Shown: positions 22,485 to 33,396 of the stretch, piece after piece
Layout of the letters: every line of letters begins with the position of its first letter
How positions within the stretch are numbered: the first letter of the stretch is position 1
Origin: Fomes fomentarius
Taxonomy: Eukaryota > Basidiomycota > Agaricomycetes > Polyporales > Polyporaceae
Direction: 5' to 3'
DNA length: 64,000 bases
Assembly: GCA_022606135.1 (NCBI GenBank)
Contig: JABYQN010000008.1
Span: 372,001 to 436,000, forward strand
The notes under the pieces: model-generated
Seen by the model: only the letters and a program-made list of their open reading frames with translations
The model's database searches: none
What the model was told of the DNA's origin: nothing
Program-made: the position numbers and the translations under genes

Positions 22485-24254
22485 CAGTGACAGATCATTT
22501 ATGGTCTTAGGAGATTATTCTTTTTTGTCACAAACACTGACAAGAGTTCCGACAGTGTGTAGTCATAGCTTCCCGTTCGTTATGTTCTGCAGGATTATCG
22601 CTGTCCACAGATACGGTACTAAGGAGTACTATGAGCGATAGAGCTTGAAGATGAGTTGTTCGGTGTCCGATGGTACTGGTTGAAGACCGATGTACATACA
22701 TACTTCAATGAGCCTGGCGTGTAGTTTACACTTGGCACCAGGTATGAAACTTCAATGAAGTCTGAGCACAGTGTGCATTCATTCGTATGGCAAGAGCGCC
22801 CTCGCCTTGTATACGTATCCTTTGACCTATGTAAATGCCTCTCAAATCTGGGTTCAAGGGACGACTATTTCTTAGGAGCTGAGAGTTTTAGTCATCGCGG
22901 TAGAACTCGAAGTACAAGTTGTGTTAGACTTCGAGGCTAGCCGCCCGTCTTCAATCGATATCGCGGCATCTCTATTGGCGTTTGTACTCTTCGTCAGCGC
23001 TGAATGCATCAATTGCCCCCAATGACCTTCCCGCTGGGACTTGAAGAGAGTCGGAATTGTTCAGTGCTTATTACAGTATATAAGTCACGGTACAAGCTCT
23101 TGCGGCAAACTGAGCGCGTCAGCCGCCCACGCGTCACGAACTGCTACTGCAACCACCATCTGATGTTCTAACCATCGCACTCTCTTGATTTACTTCCGAC
23201 TATCGCTTCATGACTCTTGCCATCCTCTTAAGTAATCAACGCGCTAACAGCTTGAGCGTGCCCTTCCATGGGTTCCAAGTATGTGGAATGGAGTATTACT
23301 CGGCTAGCCTGATGCAGGAGCTCCGAAGAGTGTCGGATGGATAGTTTGATGTTCTCGTGGTGGATTCCCATAAAGCTCGAGGCCCGCTGTCATGGAATCT
23401 TCGCACACCTGGCACGTTAGTCCACCATGCTCAAGTCCAAGGTCGCTGTCAACAGCACCGTCGGCCGAGGTGAGCACTCTGGACGCACTGGAGGATGCGA
23501 CGGCGAAGCTCTGAAGCTGAAGCTTGATTCCGGGTAGTGTCGAGTCCTCAGGATGCGATGAAACAGGCACTGCTGGCTGTGGTCCAAGTATGGCTCGATC
23601 GGCTCCAGCAGCAGGCCTTAGTGGTCAGTTTTCTCCCGCCATTGCTTTGGGAAGTTGACGTGTTGATTCTTTCCCCAGACGACGTTCTTCGTGTCTATCC
23701 ACAGCCTGCTCTTCTCACTTACTGCAACTACACGGAAGCCGGACTTGAATGACTGGTCGAATAGGGACATGGTCGTCAACGCGAGTCTTGGTGGTGCCAT
23801 CATCTTTCATGTCTGCGCATGTGAGTCTTCCTCTTCGTTTGCATTCTGCTTTGGATACGTTGCACGCCGCGCACAAGTACGCACGTTCAATGAGCCGTGT
23901 GGCAGAGCGTCTTGGACCATTGAAGCCCGCATATAAATACCATACGCATCTCGGAACCAGATACGCAGCTCTCCGCGAGAGAGACGGGTTACAACTGTCT
24001 TCCCTTCTTCCACACGAGTTCAATGAGCCGTGTCTGGTGGTCATGATGCTTCACGTACATCACCAAGGGTAGCCGTAGACTACTATGCTGTGTGCGGGCC
24101 TTTCGCTGCTTTTCTAGTGCATATATGCACAGCGGTATGCGCATCGGCAACCCACGGATATTTACCGCCCCTGGATATGGGGATATACATACACATCCCG
24201 GATACAGTCTCTCTTGCGTTTATTAACATATACCTTCGTCAGCTATCGTCGCAT
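22485..24254. other. Gene-poor region
   Basis: No gene is supportable in 1.8 kb. A short local repeat (GTTCAATGAGCCGTGT) occurs at about 23885 and 24009. A minus-strand frame at 23304-23570 has no family resemblance. Confidence 0.4.
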
Positions 24255-24820
24255 ATGTCGGCTCCTTCGTGCTTATCCGATATCGTCTCAACGACGCGGA
24301 GAAGAAGGAAGAAGGTACAATTTACCAACCCTCCGCATACACCAGTACACGCACTCGTGCCGCATCTACATCCCAGTACCCCACGGAGAAGCAACACGCC
24401 CGCAGCGGCTCCCGCACACACGCGTCCCATCCGTCTACCTCTACGACTGGTCCTTCCTCCCCCCTCGACATCATAGAGAACTTCCCGATGGAAGTCTTCA
24501 CGGATCTACGGGGGATGGTGAGCGTGCACCGCACGCACCCGCTGTGGTTTTTGTCCTGCGGAAAACACCGTTCTACGGCGAAGTGTGCCTTTGATCCCGA
24601 GGGCCCGTCGGTCGACGATGCGGTCGCGACTTTGAAGGGCATGGTCGGGACGCTGTCTCGCGCGCATACGGTGTGCGCGGGCATGTCAAGTCTGGGGTTT
24701 ATCCTCGCTCTGCTGGGGATTTTGACGTACTCGTGGACCGCGGTCCCACTCCCGCTGGGCATCTTTGCGAGTGCGTGTATGGGTGCGTGTGGCATTGTTG
24801 CTGCGATGGCGCTGTGGTGA
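24255..24820 (+). CDS. Unrecognised small protein with C-terminal membrane hairpin
   Basis: Two exons, 24255-24314 and 24377-24820, join in phase and give 167 residues. An unspliced start at 24269 in the same final frame is the alternative. The N-terminal half is basic and serine/threonine-rich. The middle has IIENFPMEVFTDLRG and a helix ending in TLKGMVGTLSRAH. The C-terminus has two adjacent hydrophobic segments (SLGFILALLGILTYSW and LPLGIFASACMGACGIVA) and ends at ALW. Codon bias over the last 110 codons is coding-like. Family not recognised; probably a membrane-anchored protein. Confidence 0.5.
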
Positions 24821-25581
24821 ACTACGTTCTGCGATGCTCTCATGATGTGCCTGTGATGAGACTGATGAGCCTGTCTGTGGATTCTGACATGTAAGACGAC
24901 TGCGATGCTGTCCACGAGAAAATATGAGACGATTTTGATCTGAATAACAATGCGTGTCCTTCCACTTGTTCACTTCGCAAACGTCGCTGTCACTGTGGAT
25001 CGAGTTGTAGGTGAGTGATGCGTTGAACCTTCTCTACTTGTATCGCCTCATGATTAGGCGCAGGCTCCTTCATTTGATGGTCTTCTGCGTACCCGCTGGT
25101 CTCGATGCCGCAGCACTCGATGGCGTTGTCATATAATCCATTTCAGACCTGCACAGTGACTCGCCACGTGAACCTCCAGAAAGGCCAAGACCCCGATCTA
25201 TCCTTCCTTCTTTATGCCTCGAGGATATCATCATTACCACCTTGCGCTTGCCTCCTGTATTCGAGAGAAGACCCTTCATCCTGCAGCACTCGCTTCGACG
25301 GACTGTGCGGCGTTCCCACCGGGCCGGAAAGTTCAGGTTTATTACCGCAGCACCAGTGTGGGCGCTCGGTTTCTGTCTCTCTATATCCTACGTGCGGTCC
25401 TGCAGTGTATCCGGACTTTGCTCGCCCTGAGAGTGCTCCTTGTGCGAAAGGTTGAAGCTTGCCTTGCGCCCTTCTACATTCTCAAGGTCCTCGCTTGTGT
25501 TTGTACATATCGCCTATCGTTCATAGTTCTACAGGAAGTAAGTACATTTTCGATGTCTCGCAGGACTCCCTTTCATTGACA
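24821..25581. other. Intergenic region
   Basis: Nothing supportable; short frames only. Confidence 0.35.
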
Positions 25582-27640
25582 ATGAGCAATGAAACAGCAC
25601 CGCACATGGCTGCTCGGTTCAGAACATCGTCGAGCGTCTCCGCCTCTACGCCGGAGTGGAGAACGAGATCGTGGGGAAGCCGCGCTCGTCCGCCGTCCCT
25701 CTCGGGGGGACGATGCTCTCGCTCGTCACTGACCGTCGGTCAAATCCTCCACCGTACTGGCGTACGTATCTGTACCCTCTTCCTCTCGTTGTGTTCCTCC
25801 TCCTGAACAAGGGTGTGGAATTGCAGAGCCGCGCCCAGCGTATCCGTCTCAGGACAACGCGTCACCCCCAACATCTGAGCCGACCCTACCGACACATTCG
25901 GTGGCTGCAAAATCTGAACCCGAAGCTGCAACTGCCGCTGCCGATACCTCTTCATGGGGTGTTGAGCCGGACATGGACGAAGCCGCTCGCTGGGGCTACA
26001 CCCCGACTACTCCGTCATCGCCCCCATCTCCACCTCCACCTCCACCTCAGCCGAGACCACAACCAATATCACGAACTGCCAGTACGGTCGTCTCCGCGTC
26101 GCCTATCTCCCCGAACACGAGTACGTCGGGCGCGGAACTGCACGCGCGAACTGTCGCGCGCACTTCGGCGGAGCTCAGTCATCGCTCGGGCTCGGATGAC
26201 GCAGTAGACGACGGACGACGGACGCCGTCCGACCAGCGTCTTGTGCATAGCATGCCGCCCGCCCCCACTAGCCCACCTTTGCGGCCCGCTAGCACAATCG
26301 CGTCGCCTAGTGTCGAAGTATTGAATGATCCTACTGCTAGATATACGCCCACGAAACCCCGACCTTTTGCTCTGACTCAGACAGAGACGCAGGGACCACC
26401 GCCGCATCTGAACGCACATGCACAGGCGTTCACACCCGGGTCACGTCCAACCACCTCGACGATTTCATCACCATTGCCTGCACCTGTCACCCTCGTTCCG
26501 CCCCACGCTGCTGCACCAGTTGGAGACGTGGACTTGAACGACTATATAACCTCAATAAAGCAGAACGCGTCTCTGTGCGCGTCTCCGTCCCCTACTCCGA
26601 CACCTGCTGGTTCAACGACTCCGCTTCGCCCGTCGGAGCGATCAAATCAGAATGAGGAGGGCAACAATATGTTGTCCGAAGAGGAGGATATGGCTACTCA
26701 GTGGCGCCATCAAGCGGTCTGGCACAAGGGGTTAGAAATGGACGTGTCAGAAGAGTCGTCAATGAGGATCAGTATCGTTGACGGAGACGGTCTAGGGATG
26801 AGAATCGGGAAGGAAGGACGATCCCGCAAACACACGGTCGCAAACGTCAAGAGCGGGAATAATGTACGAGCACCCGCCAAATCTACTACTTCCTCAGTCT
26901 TGGTGTCCACTTTGACTCCGTTTGGCCTCGCACTGGCTCGCGCGCGGAAGATAGAGGATATCGCGCGGGTGGACTACCCAGAGGGCATCATCCGGCCGGA
27001 CGCTTCTCTGCTCGCACCGGCGGACGTGCCGAAGAGCGATGTATTGCGGTATGTGGGTCGTCGAATGTACGCACACCATGAAAAGCTAAGCCGCGACCTG
27101 TCCGAACCTTGCAGGTACGACCGCGAATTTCTCCTGCAATTCCAGAGTGTATGCAGGGCACGGCCGGGATCTTTTCCTTCCGTTGACACAGTGTGGTTAC
27201 ACGTCCTCCCAGCATCGTCCTCGCACCATTTTCCAGTCGACTTGGCAGCGCGTATGAGGGAGATTCGCGCCTCTTCCAGCGGTACGAGCGCCACAGTTGA
27301 CGATTACGAGGCCACGGTGGAATTGTCACACTCCCGTCAGCGTCTTGCTAGAGGAGATCTGGACAACGTTGACCAGTCACCAACAATTCCATCCTCACCA
27401 GCTCGTTGGTGCAACTCGCCAACGTCGACTGTCGTCGGGGGCGTTTCCTTACTCCTAGGATCGTCTCACGCGGCGATGAGGCGCGAGGAGTCCTCACTGT
27501 GTGGACATGTTGGAAGTCCGTCTTTCGACGAGGAGATTTTGCAGGCGCGGCTCGATCGTCTCGAGAAACGCGTCGCGTTATTGGTTTCTGAGATTGAGGT
27601 TGTACGACTCGAGCTCGCCCGTCTTCGAAGCTCGTCCTAA
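25582..27640 (+). CDS. eIF4G N-terminal-like protein, unit D: eIF4E-binding motif plus coiled coil
   Basis: The last 1.7 kb is continuously open. An intron at 27049-27114 (66 nt, in-frame) lies exactly where unit A has its phase-2 intron, giving DVLR|YDREFLLQFQSVC, the eIF4E-binding YxxxxLL motif. It is preceded by ARARKIEDIARVDYPEGIIRP, as in eIF4G. Upstream is a long proline/serine-rich region (SPPPPPPQPRPQP) typical of eIF4G N-termini. Instead of MIF4G, the protein runs through low-complexity sequence to a C-terminal coiled coil (RLDRLEKRVALLVSEIEVV) and stops. The 5' end is uncertain: an ATG at 25582 (MSNETAPH) can be joined through a weak donor near 25739 (GTCAAA) to the acceptor at about 25810. 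It may compete with eIF4G for eIF4E; this is inference from architecture. Confidence 0.75.
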
Positions 27641-27858
27641 ACTACGACACGGAATCAGGCCGGGCATAGAACATTGTGGGGAAAGGTCTTGCTGTGACGA
27701 CCGTCCCGCCTGGTATACATAGTCCGTTGGTGTACATGTATTGTAGAACGTGAGGGTGTTGCGCAGAAGAGCAAAGAGAGCGCATCGTGTGTTCCCTAGG
27801 AAGCGTTGTACAAATAGTAGCCGATGTACGAATTGATGTCTATCCTTTATGCTGCATC

Positions 27859-30605
27859 TCATGATCTATACAATGTGTCAGAGAAGGGGCTCCTGCAGCG
27901 TGCGTTGCGCCTGCGGGGATGTATTGGGGACAGGAGGAAGGGGAAGGTCAGGTACTGGCGGACGTGAGGGTAGCGATATAAGAATTCTGGGCGACCGAAG
28001 AGGGTTAGGAGGGACAGTGATAGCAGTAGCGTAAGGAGGGTCAGAAGGAGAAGGGCGGGGCAGTAGCATATGGGGAAGAAGAAGCGGCCGTAAAGGGCTC
28101 GTGGGAGGAGGATTGGGAAGAGGAGGTCGTGGGAGGGAGCGGGTACGTGGAGCATAGGAATGGGTGTTACTAAGGAGTCCAAGCGGAGGAAGACGGCTAG
28201 AGAGAGGAATTTTTGGTTGACTAGAGAGGTGCAGTGGTGTGGGAAGGATGCGGGGTCGATGGAAGAATGGGGGCGCAGATCGGGAGCGGTTAGGAAGAAC
28301 TGGATGCGAGAGAGCAGGTTTATGAGCCTGCGCATGACTGCGAGTATAAGCTCGGGGTTTGGGCTGGGACGGATGACGAGGGATAGGACGCTCTGTGGAG
28401 TTATCTCCGAATCGTTGAAGGTGATGGAGAGTCTCACGGAGCGGGGGTTGCTGCTGACGACGAGGGCGAGTCTTAGCGAATGACTGTCGCTGAGGACGAG
28501 GTCCAGCAGGACGTATGGGCGGCCCGATGCTCTGAACATTATGTGGAGGACTACTACGACGTCGATGGAGGGGAAGATGTGAATCAAACTTGCGAGGGTT
28601 AACAGAGGTAGCGTCAGGCTGCATAGGAACCCAGGAAGGTGGTTCAGGGAGAGGACGAGCAGGGGGAAGAGGACTAGAAGGATGGTGAGGGAGTGGAGGG
28701 GCCCGATTGACACCCGGGTTGGTCATGAACTTGAAATGTGCCACTAGGGTATTGGGATTCATTTGGCACGGGGTGAACGACATCTCGAGGTTCAAATCCC
28801 TCTGAAACGTATTCACCGAAAATACTTTTGTTCTCGCATGCCACCAATCGATGTGATCCTCCGGACATTGATGCCGTATTGCGGTGGCATCACGACCTAG
28901 ATCCTGAGGCACGTCCCCGAGGAACCGGGAGGCACTGGCCCAATGGGGACTCCTTCCAGCATGGGCTTCGGACGTGGATACATTGTCACAGACTCCTATA
29001 TTGACACATAGGTTGGGAATTTTGATCAACGACTTTCTCTTCGTCAGAGTTGGGAGGCGTGGTTGTTCAAATACTACGGTAGTTGCAGGAGAGCCAGACC
29101 ATCTTGATGGCAGTATGGGCATTCGCACCTCTAAGCCTGCCGCGCGAAGCTCTCTGAGGTGCACTTGAGGGATACGGAAGGGAGTATGAGTACTGACTTG
29201 CGACAGGATGTGCGGTCGGTAATCTGTGCTCGTTGGATGTTGCCGTGAATGTGCAAGGTATACAGTGCTTCGCTTGATGGTGACCCCCAGTCCATTCGTA
29301 GAAAGGCGGAGGAGATATTGCCCTATCTTCACGAGGCGACACGTTCCGCTCAAAACGTGATGGATAGTGTAGAGTGTGCGATTGGGATCCAATGGCGTTG
29401 GGGATTGGTTAAGCAATAGGCCCAGAGGTTGCAAGGAGCCCTGGGATAGTGTGTCACAAAACAGTACAGCATAGGTGAGACTACGACCATGGTCATTGAC
29501 CTCCAATATAGGAACGTCAGCGAGGACACCGTACGACGAGACGCTGAAGGTAGGGACACCACGTAGTTCTGTCCTGAATGGAATAACATAGGATGGCATC
29601 ACAGGCTGTCACGGTTCGCATACTAAATCAGCTGGTCATACAAGTGTGAACATCATTGCCATGAATACGTACGTCTGCTGCAGAGGTTCCTAGCGAGAGC
29701 CTTTCGTGGAAGAGACTTGGTCGAAAGACATAATTGCTTGAATACTTGAATAGCGCAGGAGAGTTGGCGAAGAGGTAACTGGCGTCGAGGTCGTCCGTCG
29801 CTTTTGAACGCTGTATCATAGCGTCTGTCAGATAGTATCCCCATGCGAACAGGGATGTATCAATGGTCCGCTTCATGATCTCCTCCTGCAATCGATGGAA
29901 AGCGCGCGAGCCTTCGCCATAAAGCGTAGGCATATTGATCCCAAAGAGCCCCATCAAGCAATATGCCTCATCCTCGACACGCGTCGTCCGCCGGCGTGAC
30001 GCCCAACCCATCCGCTGGGCGATGCTGAACGTCTCCGGCTTCAGTTGCATCGTGAGTACTGCCCGGGGTATGCCGGTAATCGTCTCTAGGTCCGGCGCGA
30101 TGTCCATCTTGGACCCGAGGTACTCCCACTCGCTGGAAATGAACAGGACAATGCTCGGCGCCACGAGCTCTTGTAGCGTCCAGCCGCGCCCGTGCCAGCG
30201 ACTCTCCGCGAATGCAGAGCCTTTGCCGTAACAACCACGAGTTGAGGACGGAACGTCGGGGAGGTATGCATAGCATACGTCTGCCAGAGAGTAGTAGCGG
30301 AACATTGAGTTTATAGCTTCTAAGAGCTCTGCACTGCTTGACTTGTCGATACAGCAAGTGTCGTTCCACAGCCAGCGGTATCCGTGGTTCTCTGCCAGGA
30401 TGCAGGACTGCTTGACCTTGGGCGACGCGAGATCGCGTGGGCTTGCTGCGCCTAGCGACTGGTATTGAATGCAGAGAGCCTGTGTATCTTGAAAAGTTTG
30501 CTCTTTGGCGTCCCAGACATGGGAGAGAATGGCGTAGCCTCCCGGGACACTCTCGGGCGATGGGAAGAAGTGAAGTTCAGCACGCTCCGTGCTTAACAGC
30601 CACAT
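27859..30605 (-). CDS. HET-domain protein with hydrophobic C-terminal region
   Basis: Three exons, 29673-30605, 28714-29605 and 27859-28673, join in phase and give 879 residues. The first exon is a classical HET domain: YAILSHVWD near residue 25, GYRWLWNDTCCID near 75, SMFRYYSLADVCYAYL near 100, RGWTLQELVAP near 141, and RTTRVEDEAYCLMGLFGINMP. HET proteins trigger nonself-recognition cell death in ascomycetes; in basidiomycetes the family is expanded and mostly unstudied. The third exon was chosen by its strongly C-ending codons and a CTCAC branch-like site in the 40-nt intron. It encodes several hydrophobic stretches (VLFPLLVLSLNHLPGFL, LLLLTLLTLLLSLSLLTLF). If that intron is not used, the end is instead a proline/arginine-rich tail stopping at 27878. 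Confidence 0.82.
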
Positions 30606-31063
30606 CTTGCCTTTACCCGGACCATGTCATCAGTACTAGTATGCTTACTCTACGAAAGGGGAGCTCACCAGTGTGACAATGTGAGTCCTTGGGAATATAA
30701 GTTGTGAGTAGAGATGTTCTTTCAATCAGTATGTAGGTGAGACCAAGAGAAAACGGCTGTGACGAGATACCCGAGGAGTGCTTCATGGAGGAGGCTGTTA
30801 CTGGCAGTGCTCTATGAAGTTTGTCACTTGATTGACAGTTCAATGATGTGAAGTGCCTGTCACTGTTACGAGGCTAGACGGGGGTCGGACATTTGGTTTG
30901 TTCGTATACGCGGATCGCGTCACGAAGTGATGAAGTAGAGTAGATGCGAGCAAAGTACAAGTACAGGATACACGCACGGCGCCGCCCATTTTACAATCTA
31001 TGCAGCTTCATATTACTAGTACTTAGCTCGTCCTAGTTCACAGACCCGTAATCTTTACATCAT
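30606..31063. other. Intergenic region
   Basis: Lies between two minus-strand genes. No gene seen; it should contain the HET gene promoter and the 3' end of the acetyltransferase gene. Confidence 0.4.
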
Positions 31064-32398
31064 TTAAGCCAGATATTCGTCAGGATTCGATGGATGAGGC
31101 AATGTTCGACGGTACGCTTCCGAACGACGACCAGCTTGCGGCCGACAGCGGTCGCGATGGGGGCCTTCGCTGGCAGAAGAGTGAACGCTATTCGAGTGTT
31201 CACCAGCCAAAACCCATTCAGATTCGCCAAAAGGGGACTCAGGGCTCCGCCATGGCATAGCGCCATCGTCGTCGCTGAAGTTGGAGGGTGCAGGTGAACT
31301 CGTTGGGGACACAGAAGGGCCCGGAGAAGGTGCAGTCGATGGGGGATGGGACTGGACATCCGGTGAGGACTCGTCTGAGAAGGCAAACTCAGGCTCCGAT
31401 TCCCATTCAAGCTCTGCATGCAGCGCCATGCGCACAGTCTCCATGCTGCTCGTCCTCCTGAGGCGCGTCCGTGACTGCTCCCTGTTATCGTCCCACGCCA
31501 GCAGCTCCTCGCGTTCGATCTGGTGGCGCGCAAACAGCTCGTCCCACATGCTCCGCGGTGCAGCGCGCTGCCGCCTGCGGAAGACCCAGTCCGTATCAAG
31601 GATGCCCATGTTCGTGACATCCGCCCAGGCCTCCGCAGCACTCTCCACCGCACGGCGCTGAACGCCCTCGTAGGCGAACCCGAGTGCGGTGAATAGCCGC
31701 TGTGCGCGGTCAGTGTACGGAGAGTTCATGATGCGTGCCTGGACACGGTGGGCTTGTATCGTCTCGATCGCCCACTGAACAGCGAAAGCGCATGCCTTCA
31801 TTCCTCCACCGTACCCGCGATAGACGGGGAGGAGCGCGACGCCCAGGTGTACTTCGCGCGGGAGGCTGGACATCGTGACGTACACGATCCCGACCGTCTT
31901 CCATTCCCACACGGTTCTCTGAGCCGGACATTGGGCGGCGTCCTCAGCGTTTGCTCCAAGAGTCGATTGAGATGCAGGAGTCGCGTTTTGTGCCTGGTCT
32001 AGCTCGTGAGCTTGTTGGGCCAGTTGGTAGACTGCCTCTGGATCTGCGGGAACAACGGGGGTGTCTTGGAAGAATACGTCGTTTTGGTTTGGTAGTCCTA
32101 GCGTCTCGCTATTGACGTCGGGAGGGAGAGGGACCCGGATGGGAGCACGGATAGCAGCGAAGAGGAGGCAGTGATTGTTTGCGAAATCCAGGAGACTTGG
32201 TCGGCCAGCGAGTGCAACCTCGACAGAGACGGCGGAAAGTTCGTCCCAAGCAGCTAGGAGGTCCTTAAAGTTGACAACTTTGGGGTTGTCGATGGCAGTC
32301 TCGAGGGCAATGCTACCTTCGATGATAGATGAATGAATGAAGGCTCCCTTAGGGAGCTGGGGGATGGTTGTATCCGAGGTCAGATGTGGAAAAGCCAT
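31064..32398 (-). CDS. GNAT-family acetyltransferase
   Basis: A single exon codes 444 residues. The GNAT fold is centred on residues about 160-270: WEWKTVGIVYVTM (strand), HLGVALLPVYRGYGGGMKAC (motif A with the acetyl-CoA pyrophosphate-binding loop R-G-Y-G-G-G), then RVQARIMNSPYTDRAQRLFTALGF (motif B). This is the RimJ/RimL-like arrangement used on protein N-termini or small amines. A long acidic, serine/proline-rich C-terminal tail (about residues 330-444) is additional to the fold. There is no signal peptide. The substrate cannot be read from the sequence. Confidence 0.85.
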   Translation of the reverse strand: MAFPHLTSDTTIPQLPKGAFIHSSIIEGSIALETAIDNPKVVNFKDLLAAWDELSAVSVEVALAGRPSLLDFANNHCLLFAAIRAPIRVPLPPDVNSETLGLPNQNDVFFQDTPVVPADPEAVYQLAQQAHELDQAQNATPASQSTLGANAEDAAQCPAQRTVWEWKTVGIVYVTMSSLPREVHLGVALLPVYRGYGGGMKACAFAVQWAIETIQAHRVQARIMNSPYTDRAQRLFTALGFAYEGVQRRAVESAAEAWADVTNMGILDTDWVFRRRQRAAPRSMWDELFARHQIEREELLAWDDNREQSRTRLRRTSSMETVRMALHAELEWESEPEFAFSDESSPDVQSHPPSTAPSPGPSVSPTSSPAPSNFSDDDGAMPWRSPESPFGESEWVLAGEHSNSVHSSASEGPHRDRCRPQAGRRSEAYRRTLPHPSNPDEYLA

Positions 32399-33134
32399 GG
32401 TAGGAGTACTGGGGGAGTCGCGCCTGAAGTGCGGCTATATAATAGCTCTGCTGCCGTAGCGGCGATGATGCGAACTGGACATGCGACCTCTGAATGGACC
32501 AGAATGATAGGGTTTGACATTTTGAGGCAACCTCCGCAAGCTCACTCTCCGGTTCCGGCACTTTGGTACCCCAATGGTATGATTCGGACCGATTGAGCGC
32601 AGTTGTACCGCAGCACCTCGAACCTGTGAGGTGCCACTGAGAGCAACTTAAAGGTTGAATGCAGCGCGTAGATCTGCTTCTTGAGCTCTACAGCAGATAA
32701 TGCGGGTAAACTGCTATACCTTCGGGACAGTCCTATACACAAGTGATGAGAACCCGGAGGTCGAACGAACGCGCACAACCACAATAGGCTCTCCATCATG
32801 ATTTGCAAAGGATAAAACTCACGATCATTTGTCGCCACGGTCTGCCCCCACCACAGGCTCACCTGCACGTCGGTCGTATTCCATTGATCGAGTTCTGATA
32901 CTGCAGGGCGACGACCATACCGACATGGGCCCGAGAGTCGCTTCGGAGCTGAGTTCCTACGGTCGCGAGTATCAGCTTAACAGGTGGCAATGATCCTGAT
33001 CTTCGTATACGCACTGTTGTTCATGTTGGCGACATGTGTTAGTTCGAAGGATTACAGATCACTCTCAACTATAAGTACAATGCCTGGAAAAATATAACTG
33101 GAGCCATTGCACTGCTGTGGCTAATTTGGCGCAT
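32399..33134. other. Intergenic region
   Basis: No gene supported in about 740 nt. Probably contains the acetyltransferase promoter at the left and tRNA upstream sequence at the right. Confidence 0.4.
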
Positions 33135-33216
33135 GGGCACGTGGTGTAGTTGGTTATCACGCTCGCTTAGCATCAATGTTTGCGAGAGGGGTCCGGTTCG
33201 ATCCCGGACGTGTCCA
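33135..33216 (+). tRNA. tRNA-Ala (anticodon AGC) with an 8-nt intron
   Basis: The mature cloverleaf is 74 nt. The acceptor stem GGGCACG/CGTGTCC includes the G3:U70 wobble that identifies alanine tRNAs. The anticodon stem is CTCGC/GCGAG, the T-arm TCCGG-TTCGATC-CCGGA, and the discriminator is A. The loop is TTAGCA, then eight extra bases (TCAATGTT), then T, so the intron lies after position 37. No long T-run follows immediately; a TTTT at about 33227 may terminate. Confidence 0.92.
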
Positions 33217-33396
33217 ATTTCGATTTTGCGCCCGGCATGACCAGCCGTAGACGCTACCTGTCTACGCCCATCATCTGTTTTGTACAGTGCACGCAGGCGG
33301 CAGCACACTCGGGCTCCATCAAACCTGAAAATTGCAAAACTCTGTACTTTGTCCTTCTGACTGGTGACAGATCCACAGGCTCAACTATCTGTCCGT

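Noticed and set aside
23885..24035. Repeated GTTCAATGAGCCGTGT as a possible CRISPR-like or transposon repeat
   Set aside because: Only two copies, irregular context and a eukaryotic setting; recorded only as a small local repeat.
27878..28713. Proline/arginine-rich continuation of the HET protein in the first frame
   Set aside because: The overlapping frame has stronger C-ending codon bias and is reached by an in-phase intron with a branch-like site. The rejected frame is kept as an alternative in the HET entry.
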